DNA of 64,000 nt, taken from positions 1,488,001 to 1,552,000 of the forward strand of contig JAGKQI010000087.1 in the NCBI GenBank assembly GCA_018806915.1, read 5' to 3'. Each line of letters starts with the position of its first letter. Within the stretch, counting starts at the first letter, position 1. Made by a program: the position numbers and the translations under genes. This document shows, piece by piece, positions 20,902 through 31,139 of this stretch. The stretch comes from Phytophthora colocasiae. Lineage: Eukaryota > Oomycota > Peronosporomycetes > Peronosporales > Peronosporaceae. The notes beneath the pieces are model-generated. The model ran no database searches. It was not told where the DNA came from and worked only from the letters and a program-made list of their open reading frames with translations.

Positions 20902-21734
20902 CGGCGGGTGCTCATACGCTGCACCGCAGCTCGTAGCTCAGCTACCTCATCTTCAGCATAGCTGAGGTCCATGGGCTCAGGTCCACGGACCCTGTGCTGC
21001 TAGCACCGACCCTCGACAACTTAAAGTTGTGTTCGGCATTCAATGCCACGCTGACAGCATCTTCGAAGCTGTGGGGGTTCTGACGGAATGTCTCCGTCCT
21101 GGCCACGCCAGCTCGTAAGCCTTCCATGAAGACGGTCACGGCGACCACCTCAGATAGAGGGTCGGCAGCCATGCCAGCAATGAGCGTGCGCAGCTCTTGG
21201 ACATAGTCCACCAGATCCTTCTTGCCCTGGCGACAAGCAAGGAAGCGTGACCGCACGCGATACGCCTGGTTAGGGCGGAGCAAACACTTGCGTGAGCTTG
21301 GCCTTTAGCTCGCCCCATGTGGGAAGGCCGCTTCCACCGACGTCCCAGACGTCAAGGCCCATTCTCGTGCTCGTCCTTCGAGCTTAGAGATGGCAAACGC
21401 AACGCGTTGCCCCTCCAACTGGAGCATGGCGGCCCCCATGGCCATTTCTGACCTCTCGGGTCCACAAAGGAGGTTCTCTCCCTCATTCCCGAGGAAGGTC
21501 TTCACGCTGAGCGTGACGGGCTTAGCTCTCGGAGCAGGGGTAACCCTGTTACATTCCGCTGAATGTGCTCGACGAGAGCGTTTTCGTACGAGGCAAATGC
21601 CTCGAGGCGCGCGTTGACGGCCTCCGGCCCTTGGGACGCAAGGTGCGCCGTACCTTCCGGGCCCAGCAAGGACGTAAGCTTGTTAAGCGTGTCCCGCTGA
21701 CTCGAGTCAAGTGAGCGTATGCTTCTGGCTCCAT
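20766..21734 (-). pseudogene. Gypsy 1 gag with CCHC zinc knuckle
   Basis: Starts at ATG 21734 (MEPEAYAHLTRVSGTR). The capsid-like part follows with [19 protein letters not shown] and REWALTS (21505 frame), then LACRQGKKDLVDYVQEL in the 21283 frame. The nucleocapsid zinc knuckle CYTCGSPSHLRPNC (C-x2-C-x4-H-x4-C) lies in the 20972 frame. At least two frame changes separate these parts. Gag would form the retrotransposon particle and bind its RNA. Confidence 0.85.
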
Positions 21735-21777
21735 TCTCACAGAGAAACAGTCTTCAACTCAGGAGTTGGATTGACTA

Positions 21778-21789
21778 CAAGTGCTACCA
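21778..21789 (-). other. Putative primer binding site of gypsy 1
   Basis: Two bases inside the 5' LTR the minus strand reads TGGTAGCACTTG. It begins with TGG, as expected for complementarity to a tRNA CCA 3' end. The rest resembles initiator-Met sites only loosely, so the primer tRNA is not assigned. Confidence 0.45.
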
Positions 21790-21791
21790 GA

Positions 21792-22209
21792 TGCAGCGGG
21801 GCTGCGTAGGTGTGCACGGCACAGAGGAAGTTTAGTTGACTCGTAGAGTCCTGCTTGCAAGGCACTAGCCTTCGGTTCTATACAAGAACCAAGTAGTCCA
21901 CTAAATACGGGACTCACAGAGTCAGTGTCCCTATAACAAAGGACTAACACTAACTATGTAAAATGCAAACTGATTTTTATTGACTTTATTGCCCTAATCC
22001 TAAATGTAACGGATTTAGTATCTAACATACTAAATCCTAATCAAAATGCAACGTGAGGCTCTGAGGCCATCTACGTATCTACTCGTGTGTGCCACACCAT
22101 TATGTACCCACATAAATGTATCATGAGTGTCACACACTATTATGTCACATAAATGTATGCACGTGTGTCACACACCAACGAGAAACATTCGTGTAACATC
22201 CCCGTTACA
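21792..22209 (-). repeat. 5' LTR of gypsy 1
   Basis: Right LTR, 418 bp, the promoter-bearing 5' LTR for minus-strand transcription. It differs from the left LTR at one position. It is followed by the TSD AACAG at 22210-22214 and then by the remaining 95 bp of the mariner element. Confidence 0.93.
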
Positions 22210-22749
22210 AACAGCAAGACAAGTTATTTTTTACCAATCAAATACTGCTAACAATTTTGTGTGGCTCGCCAAAAAACCTAATGGGCGATAGTACGGTGGA
22301 CCGGAGAAGTAACCAGTGATTCCGGATGGGCCACAGTACGTCCAGTTGTCACCAGCTCAAAACTCTGCCAAACACAGACGCTGATGCGTTTCGGAGATGA
22401 GGGATCTGCTAGCGAGGACTCGCTTCTATCTCGAAATGTCAGTGGAGTCGTGATTTTAAGAAGTCTTAGATAAGCACTGTTTGATATGGACCAGGTTTTC
22501 AAGTAGTCAATTCCACTTAGATGAATCTAGCAGCAATTATCTACGAGTTGGTGTCCTGAGTTCATAGCTGTAGATCAGCGCATGTATCATAAGCAAGATC
22601 GAGAACTTGGGGATAACTCGACACAGCTCCGTGCCAATCTCTGGATTAACAACAGTGTGGGCCACAGGCTTCCTTTCCAGTGCGCAAGTTAGATCCTCGC
22701 TTTTTGCGCGTCTTGAAGTCAAATGACATGGCCCAGCTCGGTATCAGTA

Positions 22750-23741
22750 CACCTTTTAACCTTCAAAATGTCAAAAAGAAAATTCAATACGTCAAAACGT
22801 AAATTCAAAACGACACAGGCGTACAAAACCAATATTATATTGTCATCACTAAAGACAGGGTATTATCAACTAAAGGGGTTTTTAATGGCGGGAAGGAACG
22901 GCGCCAAAACTGCTGGACGGTGTTGATTCTAGCGCTCCATCCAACAATCGCCCCACGCTTCCGTGGTCCTAACACATTCTCTAATACTACGTTCAAGAAG
23001 CAAGCTACCCTCCACTACGAATCTTCTATGCTGTACGATGAAGCAACCATCAAGCGCGTTCTGCGCGCCGCCAATGCTGGCAAAGACTGGAAGGATGTTG
23101 CGGTGAAAAGCGACGTTAATCTACGCTCGGCATACCGCTGGATTACCGCAGCACAAACTAACGATGACTGGGAGGCGTCGCCAAGAAAGCCTCGTGGTGG
23201 AAAACGCAACGCTAAGATCACGGAAGAGCACGTCGCCTACTTACTTCATCGCTGGACAACGTGGTGATTGTTGCTGATAATGCTCCTTGCCATACTCACG
23301 TCGAAGACGTCTTCAAGGAAGACGAGTTTGCTGGCGCAGCACTCCTTCGGCTGGGGCCTTATTCCCCCATGCTTAATCCGATCGAGAATTGTTTCTCCGT
23401 TTTCAAGTCAATGGTGAAGCGATTCTTGGCTCAGCACCGCAAAGCAATCCTCCAAGTACCGCCGCATCGAACAATCAAGGAGCATCGCGAGGAGTACCTT
23501 CTGATGGCTGCAGAACTACTCATCGAGTAGGCAATCACTCCTCGGCTCTGTTCCAACTGTTCGCTGCACACGTTCAAGTTTCACGCAGCAGCTATCCAGA
23601 TGAACGACATGCCTGTTGGTCATTAACCTTTGTAACCGAATTATAAGAATTTGGATCGACGCCCTTCTTTATCTGTGTCGTTTTGAATTTACGTTTTGAC
23701 GTATTGAATTTTCTTTTTGACATTTTGAAGGTTAAAAGGTG
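22750..23741 (+). mobile_element. Internally deleted mariner with 69-bp TIRs
   Basis: A 992-bp element has perfect TIRs of about 69 bp, beginning CACCTTTTAACCTTCAAAAT. TA lies at 22748-22749 and 23742-23743. The TIRs contain repeated TCAAAA motifs that could be multiple transposase sites. The interior holds the two ends of a transposase gene joined by a deletion. It sits between two M96-like copies. Confidence 0.9.
22920..23530 (+). pseudogene. Deleted DDE transposase of the 22750 element
   Basis: The first frame (to 23267) encodes a helix-turn-helix region, AATIKRVL-like then DVAVKSDVNLRSAYRWITAA, and the start of a second DNA-binding segment, KITEEHVAYLL. The second frame (23261-23530) begins directly in the catalytic region with ADNAPCHTHVEDVF (second D) and YSPMLNPIENCFSVFKS (E), 35 residues apart. 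The section with the first catalytic D is missing, so the protein is inactive. The two frames overlap by a few bases at the deletion junction. Confidence 0.8.
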
Positions 23742-24161
23742 TAGACTGGGGTTTGCGAAGTTCTGTGTTTAAAGCATACCCTGTTCCTTGAAACGTGACA
23801 AGCAAAGTAACCCCAAAGATTTAACGTCGAGTGTTGAGATCACCGTGTTGGAATGAAAGCCCCACGCGAAAGTAACTTTGGAGAGTTTGGAAGCTTAGGC
23901 GAGATTGTACTTGACTTTTGCTAATGGTGTGTATGTGTGCAATTACAGAGCAATATCTTCTACCTGTAGAATATGTCAGCTTTAGTCGATGATAACAGCC
24001 CCTAAAGCGTGAGCATTGCTCGTTAAACAACGGAACTTCCATGAACTCGTGAGGTACAACACCAATTTCACTTATCGTCTGTCCAGGTGTAAACACCTGT
24101 ACATCCCGGCGGATTGGTCTCGTTTGTCGCAGCCTTCACTCTCTCTTTCTATCCTATCACC

Positions 24162-25258
24162 ATGGAGCAGCACGTCCTCGAAAGCTTCCTACGCGAGATC
24201 GACGTCGCTGACATGCAGTTTGAGTCCATAAAACGCAGTAGCAGAAGCAAGAAACGATGCACAGAGAAATCGCCAGTATCAAATACCCGTCCGACCTGGA
24301 AGCGCCGGAAGGAGGAGTTGGAACGACTTCGAGCTGAAGCGCAGCGTTTAGGAATGCACGTGGCGTTCCTGAGTCTGGCACGAACTCACAATGCAATGAT
24401 GAACGCTGCCTTCGGAGTATCTCAGGGCCAATTGAAGTGGGCGATCGCACTGAAGACCGAGAAACAGCAGTGTCAAAAGGCTAAAGAAGAAAACGAGCGC
24501 TTAAAGGCAAAACTCCAACATTGTACGCAGGTTTGCGCTTCCCTCCGACTACTTTTGACTCAGAACAGCTCAAACATTGGCCTTCCAAGAGCCATTTTCG
24601 AGCTCCCAGCCCTCAACATATTGGGTCTCGACATGCTCGAGAGCAAAGTGGAAAGTCCATGGCTGGTCCAGATATTGACGAGGTTAACGTACATCGTGAA
24701 GGCTTCGAAGGAACGTTCGCTTCAGTAGAGTTCAAGCGGAATCGTTTCATGCCTTTCGACGCTGAGAGAACATCTCGTGTTATCTGGAATGTGATGCACT
24801 TGGGCGTCGTTCATGATGACTGCACTCACGTCACCAAGTGTTCGGAAGACACTTTAATATCTCAGGGGTGCGAGACGCAGCGACTTTCATGCGGCGGAAA
24901 TGTTGATCTCCGTGTGAATTGCGTTATGAAGAGAATTGTCATCGCAGGGGGATTTATTGTGTTGATTGAATCGATTACCGAATGGCAAGCTCATCCTGCA
25001 CAGGCCAAAGCGTGGACTCACGTTACAAGAGACTCTGGTTGGGCTGTCGTGCAACCGAATGGACCAGACACGTGTCAAATTCAACTAGCTGTACGCTTAC
25101 GAACGGAAGACACAGAAGAGAATGGACCAACACTGCTCACTCCGGTTGTAAGCGACGTTGTCATTCCGATGTTCGGTGAAGTGTTGAGTGCTCGTTACCA
25201 GTTACTAGTAGTAGAGAATGCGCTATTAGACTCTGTACGGACTGCAGAGCAACGATAG
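24162..25258 (+). CDS. M96-like type A protein, one frameshift
   Basis: The ATG at 24162 begins MEQHVLESFLREIDVADMQ, the family's N-terminal LxSFLxxxD motif. This leads to TWKRRKEELERLRAE, a coiled coil, and LDMLESKVES. A frame change with a small deletion near 24655 moves into the 24521-25258 frame, which carries the rest: FMPFDAERTSRVIWNV, CVMKRIVIAGGF, LIESITEWQAHP, THVTRDSGWAVVQP and SDVVIPMFGEVL. Apart from that break both halves are well conserved. It may be a recent pseudogene or an assembly indel. Confidence 0.75.
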
Positions 25259-25600
25259 AGCAGCAACAGCAACTAGTATGGTACAGTTCGTATTCATTTT
25301 TCACACGTCGCAGATTGATTGCTCTCACGTGTGGGCGTCAACAACTTTCATCGATTAAGAATCAATACCTTGCAGACTTTTACTTGCCAAACGTTCAACA
25401 CCCTACGTTGGAGTGAGTATCAATGACCTCGTGCATGTAGGCACGTATGCTCGCATTATGTAAAGAACTATCCATAGCATGCATTTATTTGTCGTGCAGC
25501 TTTTGTGATCGTTTGCTAAATATACTGATTTGGATCATTTTGACCATGTACTGATACTAGTTAAACAAGTGTCGTCATCACACATTGATTGCGGCGCTAT
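25259..25600. other. Spacer between M96-like gene and hAT element
   Basis: An AT-rich 3' flank with no supported gene. It ends with the hAT target duplication GGCGCTAT at 25593-25600. Confidence 0.5.
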
Positions 25601-25779
25601 CATGGGCGGGGTGAACCGAACCCGAACCCAGGTTCTACTAAAAAGAGCCCAAAATTGTCTGGAACCGGGCTCCCAGAAAATACCAAGGCACTTCAAATCG
25701 TAGGAGCCCAGATTTGTCAAATACCGAGCTCTTCTAGTCTATGCGAGCCCAGTTTTGCTTACGAGCCCCAACAATTTGA

Positions 25780-26965
25780 TTGGTTATAATTGCTGCGTTG
25801 AAGCTACAATCTGGATCCGAGGCATGGGCGCAGATAAAAAGTAGCGCCATGGAAGGCAATGACATGCCTATCATCGAGCTCCCCGAGCACTACTCAGTCA
25901 ACAGTGAGCGATTGGGGATGGCACTAGCGCATGTATCTGCTCAAACGAACCGTCTCACGGAGGTTCATGCAGCTCTAACGGCCCGCCAAGTAGAACAAGA
26001 GGCGCAGCAGATGAAGTATGTTGAGGAGCGTGTGGCAGAAGCTCGTCTCGAAGCTGAATCACGTACCCAAGCTTCAGTATGTGCCATCAACATGGCGTAT
26101 GGGGATCCAACGGCTCTGGAACGGCGCGTTGACGACCGTATTCAGGGCCTCCTGGCAACGCTGCAGGAGTCGAGCCTCCAACAAGCACGGGCTCTAGCCG
26201 AAGCTCAGCTTGCTAGTCAAGATGCTGTTCACCGAGTACTGGAAGAGCAGATACGGGGAGAACTTTTAGTCGTTCAAGAGCAAGCAGCACTGAGGATTGA
26301 GAAGTCCGTTGAAGCAGCAATGAATAAGATGAGCAGCGGACACCAGCGAGTTCTTCAACAACAATCTACAGCGGAATTGGAACGGCACCAATTGCACACT
26401 AGAATGAGCAATCTAGAGCAAAACTTTCCGCAAACTATTGATATCGCTGTAGCTAAGGCACAAAACCTTGCTGTTTCTGGAAAGCGATTCACGATTGACG
26501 AAGTTGCTGGCGGGTTTGGAGGACCGTGTTATACATCGGGTGGAATCAAACGTATTAAAGACCGTGAGTGGCATGATTGAGAAGTGGCAAAAGACGTTTC
26601 AGCAACAGAATTTAAAGTGGCAGATGGAACAAGAGAAGAAGTTCACCGATTATTTAGATGAACGGCTACGAGGAGCAATAGTGGTGGCAAAAAAAGCGGC
26701 AAGAGCTGAAGCAAATGATGTGATGAGGGAAACAACTGTCGAAGCCGAGTCTGAGTGCCCCGACCCGCCATGCGATCGTCTCCGACCGTGCTACCCAAGC
26801 GCCAACTGTACTCCCTCGCGTTCGGAGGCAGGCGCAAAGGAAGTTGCAGACCGCGCTCGTGTTCGTGCTAAAGAGCTCAAAGCAGCGGCAGGCCACATCT
26901 CTCCTTTAAAACCGAAACCAAAACGATGTTTGCGTTCGAATGCTGCGGACATGAAATCAAAATGA
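25780..26965 (+). CDS. Unknown coiled-coil protein carried by the hAT element
   Basis: Two overlapping frames (25780-26580 and 26468-26965) form one protein if a frame change near 26490 is allowed. An ATG at 25849 or 25861 is a likely start; the frame is open further up. The protein is almost wholly helical with Gln, Glu and Ala heptads, such as RQVEQEAQQMKYVEERVAEA and LAEAQLASQDAVHRVLEEQI. A hydrophobic-poor Lys/Arg tail ends in PLKPKPKRCLRSN. No known domain is recognised. It runs convergently toward the transposase gene inside the same element. It could be an accessory transposition protein or a captured host gene. Confidence 0.6.
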
Positions 26966-27534
26966 GGAAAGGCAAAACGACAAGCGTAAATTGAAATTCA
27001 GCTTGTGTAACCGGAGTGTTAGCATTACTACATTCAGCAATGAACCGTCCATCGTTCTGGTATCACCAAGTTTAATGGAACTCATGATTTACTTACGAAG
27101 CCAATAAAAACTGTAAAAACTTCTCAACAGGATTCGGCTATCCAGCTACAGGCTCTTTTCGACGGTCCACTTTCACTCGTAACATCGATTTCGTTGCTGC
27201 TGCACCACCTGCACCGGTGGAAATCGAACGAATGGCTTGCGATTGTGTCTTTGACAATGTTTCAGCAATGAAAAACTTGTTGACGACACATGAGCCGACT
27301 AAATCCATTCCCGTTAAGTCTTGGGATCTCTCATTGCGTTAATAATTTAATAGTGATCTACAAGAGCCGCAATTTGTCAAGTCAAGTCGATCTTCCAAAA
27401 GTGCTGCTACTAGTAGATCTAACCACTAGAGTACGTTTGCGAGAGGTGCTCTACAGTTGCTATGGTTGTCAAGTATGCTAAAAAGACAAAAAGCAAAGAA
27501 GAATATCGCTTCCAACACGCATACGGCGACTAGT
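26966..27534. other. hAT interior without a supported gene
   Basis: The 569 bp downstream of the coiled-coil ORF contain only short open frames without motifs. Confidence 0.5.
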
Positions 27535-27783
27535 TTATTCATTTATCTTTGTCTCCTCATCATTCTCAACACTAGCTTGCGAAAATAAATCTTCAAGAAC
27601 CCCAACATCGCTTTCAAATACGTCCTGGAGCTCTAACAAGGTGCTAGACGGGATATTCTCGCGTGCAACGTCCGGTTTGAGCTTAGTGCATTGCGTGATG
27701 TCGACGTACGAACGATTGCAATTAAGAAAAATAGACATATCGATGTTGTGCGGGGCAAGAGAGCTGCGTTGGGTCCGAACCAT
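27535..27783 (-). pseudogene. Fragment of a hAT C-terminus
   Basis: An 82-residue minus-strand frame contains VRTQRSSLAPHNIDMSIFLN. It resembles the very end of the hAT dimerisation region, where TxQRSSLxPxxxEMxxFL is common. The rest of a transposase is absent upstream. A short relic inside the larger hAT element. Confidence 0.4.
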
Positions 27784-27901
27784 CTGCCCAGGCCTTGTCC
27801 AATTCAGTATTACACGGAATTGGCTGTAGTTGCTGCAGTAGTAATAATCTCAATACAACACGCTGCAATAATAAAAGCGGCCGCAATAACTGCAATATGA
27901 A

Positions 27902-28600
27902 TTAATGCTCCTGCTCGCTACCAACTGATGCCAATGTCGTTACATCCCACATATTCCTGTTCGCACGAAGAAACATGACGAGTTCAAAATTCGCTGGGAG
28001 CATACAAGTGCGTTGGGGGGTGAGCACAAGCTTGCACTGTGAAAAAAAAACGCTCACATGCATTCGAAGTCGGCGGCAGTTCCTTCAACAGCAGACTGTA
28101 GTTGGCACGACTGGGACGCTTGTTTGGCCCAGCAAGAAGAATCCGCGTCGCGTAGTCATCTTGGCGTTTCTTGCGCTTGTCTTCACACTTCGCCACCTCG
28201 AATGCCTTCACCGCATCTGCCTCAGCCTTTGAAAGCGTGCCACCGTTGATCACTTTGACGGCTGCCGCTTCAAATATAGGAGAGTGGACTATACTAGCGT
28301 TCGCGTTAAGCTGGGCACGCATCGTGGGGTACTCGCTAATAACCGAGTCAAAAAGCAGGCGGACATCCGCCAAATCGATATCGTCGCACTGCAGCTTCTT
28401 AGTGATGCTCTGGAACTTCTTCATGTGCTCCAACAGCTCGAGGAGCTTGCGATGTGCTGCTCCTTCGTCATTGTTTAGACTGAGCGGGAGTTTTTGAGAA
28501 TGAAAAGGTCACCATGCAAAAGGATTCGTACGTGTCCAGTGATTTAAGGTAGTTAGGTGGTCAGTATGGAGTATAATGAACGCAAAAGAGCTGGCTTCTC
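27902..28600 (-). pseudogene. Second hAT transposase C-terminal fragment
   Basis: The frame from about 28490 (PLSLNNDEGAAHRKLLELLE) runs through VRLLFDSVISEYPTMRAQLN and HSPIFEAAAVKVINGGTLSK to LKELPPTSNACERFF. It then breaks in a run of nine T's (minus strand, about 28037-28045). In the next frame the hAT ending LVLTPQRTCMLPANFELVM follows, with a stop at 27902-27904. ELPPTSNxCERxF is a hAT C-terminal hallmark of another family than the 28765-30869 transposase. The homopolymer position makes an assembly or polymerase slip plausible. Confidence 0.65.
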
Positions 28601-28764
28601 GGGTTAGGACGTCCATCAGTTCAATTGTGTCTTGCCATTGCTATGCAAGCACTTATGTTATATTGTATTGCAATTTTCGAGAAATATCATATTTTATTTT
28701 TTGTGAATATCCCAGTAATCCGTTTTTTATTTTTAGAAACTGATTTTATCGATACTGAAATTTT

Positions 28765-30869
28765 TTATTCAGACCCCTGCATCTGCCCTGCTTCACCGAA
28801 ATCCCTTTCGAGTTGTGCTGAGGAAGACGGCACTGAGTAAATTACGCGCACAGCAAGTGGCAAAATTCGGTAGCTGCGTTCCTCCGACTGGCGACTCCAA
28901 AATTGTAAGACATCTTCGGGTGTGCCATTGTCCAGGGTTTGTAGCTGAGAATTGGTGTTTCTCCACCGATCGAGCTCTTCTTCGATACGGTTAATAGAAG
29001 TCTCGGATGACATGGGAAGAGCATCATCATGCCGGCCCTCAATAGTCTCGTCCAAAAGTTCAGCGATTTCCTCCGAAAACAAGGCGGCCGGAGGTGGAAC
29101 AGGTGCCGCAGTTGCAGTAGGTGGATCGGAAGGTTGTGTGTCAACAGCGGCCATAACCTTTCGCATCTTATCGTAAATCATTTTACGAACGGTGGTGAAG
29201 TTTTGCCCCGCACGTTGTGCTGTGGATCCATTTTGAAGAGAACATTTCACGACAATCGTTTTGAGCGCTCCTTCAGCTTTCTTGTAGTGCGGATGCAGTA
29301 AAAGCTGCATTTCAAACGCGTATGAGCACCCGTCCATGATGTCTTGATCTGTATAGCGTTTAAAGAAGCGCTTGTGAAAGGCTGTGTGAAGCAGATCGCG
29401 TGTGTGCGAGACCATCTCAGACAGCTCATTCGGTTGGAAGGAGCGTCTATTTGTTGATGTTGAACGGCAATCTTTAAGGGGTGCAGAGCAGTCAAGAGCA
29501 GAAACCCGAAGACCGTACAAAGCCATCAACACATCTGCTTGGTTTGACTTTTCATTTTGACCAAGTTTAGCCACGCTTGTGATCGGCTCCAGTAGAGATA
29601 ATATCTGAATTAGATCCAATTTGTCGTTGACGAGAGGAAACGGGGCGGTAGGGCACAAGTTTTGGCGCCTGGCCCTACTGGCACGCTCTTCGTACCACAA
29701 CTCCAGCGGATCCCATAGCACCAAAACGCGCCGAATTACACGAGTTAATCCAAGAAACCGATGCGCCTTATAATCAAGAAGCTGTTTCGGAGTCTGTGAG
29801 CCTCCAAGGCATTCTGATAGCTCTTGGAAAAGTGTACCCATAACTTCCACTTGTTTCGTATGAGTAACACAGGTCACCACGCGAGAAATCAACGCTGTCA
29901 TGCGAGGATTCTTAGAAGAACTCACCGTGTTAACCATACCGCATGCCCATTTAGTAGCAGCATGGGTTAGATGAGGGAGACACCATTCCCATGACAGGTT
30001 TAAACCCGTCCGCATCATCCACTTAACATCGGGTCCACCGTCTGTAGTGGATCCATGGAGGTCGTGCGCAGTTAACCCGAATTCACGAAGAGTTTCAACT
30101 ATCCATCGACGAAAAGGCTCACGTATTCCTCCTCCCGATCCCCGTACATTGGCTTGAAGTGGCGGATCCTGAGTAAAACGGACTTGAAGCGAAATTGGGC
30201 ATCCACGAGATAAAGCCTCAGACCTAAAAACTTTGTAGATTTCGGCTTTGAAGTCCAAAAATCTGCCACTATAGTGAACGTTTTAGCTGATCCAATATAG
30301 TTCCCAGCAATCATTGCGGTAATCTCCGATTTAGTCGACGTGTACAGCTCGATTATGGCATGACGAACAGCTTTGGCATCAACGGTAACTCGCATAGCAT
30401 CTTTATAAACAAGATCACGGATTGCGAGAGATTCTTCGTACTCACCTAAGCAAAAAGGTAAGTTGTTATTAACGATTCGGCGTGTCTCCAGTAGTAAGTA
30501 CGCGCGACCTGGATCACCGCGGAATAGTGGGCTGCGTCGAACGATTGCCATCTCCTCGTCATGTGAGCGCTTGCGCCGCTCTTGTGCGAGCGTTTTCCCT
30601 GACTCGATACCATGAGCTTCTCGCAGGTGCTTTGCAGCCTTGGATGTCTTTCCCCCGGATAGAGTGATGTGCTTGTTTTGATCTCGACATGCTTGCGTCG
30701 CTAGGCAAATCCATTTCAATGCGTGGTCTTGACCACCCTCGCTGCTAACCCGCACCCCCCATTCGAATATAAATGAGCGTTCCTTTCTTGTCGGTGGTTG
30801 TAGCACAGTGCCGTTTGCTGGATTAAAGCTCTCTATCGCTGCTGTCACCGCAGCAGGAACCGGGTTCAT
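28765..30869 (-). CDS. hAT transposase, one frameshift
   Basis: The first frame (30869-30099) holds an N-terminal zinc-finger-like region with TLSGGKTSKAAKHLREAHG and the start of the catalytic fold, FTIVADFWTSKPKSTKFLGL. A frame change near 30130 leads to the 497-codon frame ending at 28765. That frame holds DLHGSTTDGGPDVKW, CLPHLTHAATKWAC, a helical insertion domain and the C-terminal dimerisation block LPLAVRVIYSVPSSSAQLER. The domain order matches full-length hAT transposases of about 650-700 residues. It would excise and insert the 25601-31059 element, making 8-bp duplications. Confidence 0.85.
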
Positions 30870-31139
30870 CTTGACCGGCTCGAAGTGGTTCGAAGATCCC
30901 CTGACCGGGCTCCTTTTTGTTTATGGTTCCCGAGGTTTTGATAGAGCCCAAAATTAGAGCTACTTAAATCTGAGGAGCCCAGATTTGCAAATACCGGGCT
31001 CATCAGAAAGTTAGAGCCGGTAAAATTTGGTATTATTGACTCGGTTCGTCCTGCCCATGGGCGCTATTTTACGTCCACACAATGTGCTTTTTGGCCAGTC
31101 GTGTGCATTTGCGTTCCTGCTTCCTAGTGACCGCAGTAA

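Larger units (their letters stand above)
14629..22209 (-). mobile_element. Ty3/gypsy chromovirus 1
   Basis: A 7581-bp LTR retrotransposon lies on the minus strand. The two 418-bp LTRs differ at only one position that I found (C at 14996 against G in the other copy). The 5-bp TSD AACAG is present at 14624-14628 and 22210-22214. The internal order gag, protease, RT, RNase H, integrase, chromodomain defines a chromovirus of the Ty3/gypsy group. The coding region is broken by several single-base frame changes. It inserted into a mariner element. Confidence 0.95.
13500..22309 (-). mobile_element. DD39D mariner element, host of the gypsy insertion
   Basis: TIRs of 24 bp begin CTTCTCCGGTCCACCGTACT at 13500 and are inverted at the right end, 22309. 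TA duplications lie at 13498-13499 and 22310-22311. Removing the gypsy element (14629-22209 plus one 5-bp TSD) leaves 1224 bp, a normal size for a shortened mariner. The transposase fragment is on the minus strand and lacks its N-terminus, so this copy is non-autonomous. It interrupts an M96-like gene. Confidence 0.9.
12725..22473 (+). pseudogene. M96-like type A pseudogene split by nested transposons
   Basis: The left part (12725-13499) starts MAQKLIVQDQKKK with WRRRKEDLQRLRKEAMELQ. It then reads through several frames (coiled coil, ISAERMSNVAWNVIEQ, CLVKSIVVPGGFVLQ) up to a TA at 13498-13499. The right part (22312-22473) resumes exactly in frame with the family's SDSGWATVRP and LCQTQTL motifs and stops at 22471-22473. 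The 8812 bp between is a mariner carrying a gypsy element. Independent frameshifts in the left part show the gene was decaying, while the junction itself is clean. The final C-terminal block is disrupted. Confidence 0.8.
25601..31059 (-). mobile_element. hAT transposon with 8-bp TSD
   Basis: A 5459-bp element starts CATGGGCGGGGTGAACCGAA at 25601 and ends in the imperfect complement at 31059. The perfect 8-bp duplication GGCGCTAT lies at 25593-25600 and 31060-31067. Subterminal zones at both ends carry repeated GAGCCCA and GGGCTC motifs, likely transposase sites. It encodes a hAT transposase on the minus strand and a coiled-coil ORF on the plus strand. It also contains fragments of other hAT genes. 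Its right end is about 80 bp upstream of the ATG of the M96-like gene at 31140. Confidence 0.92.
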
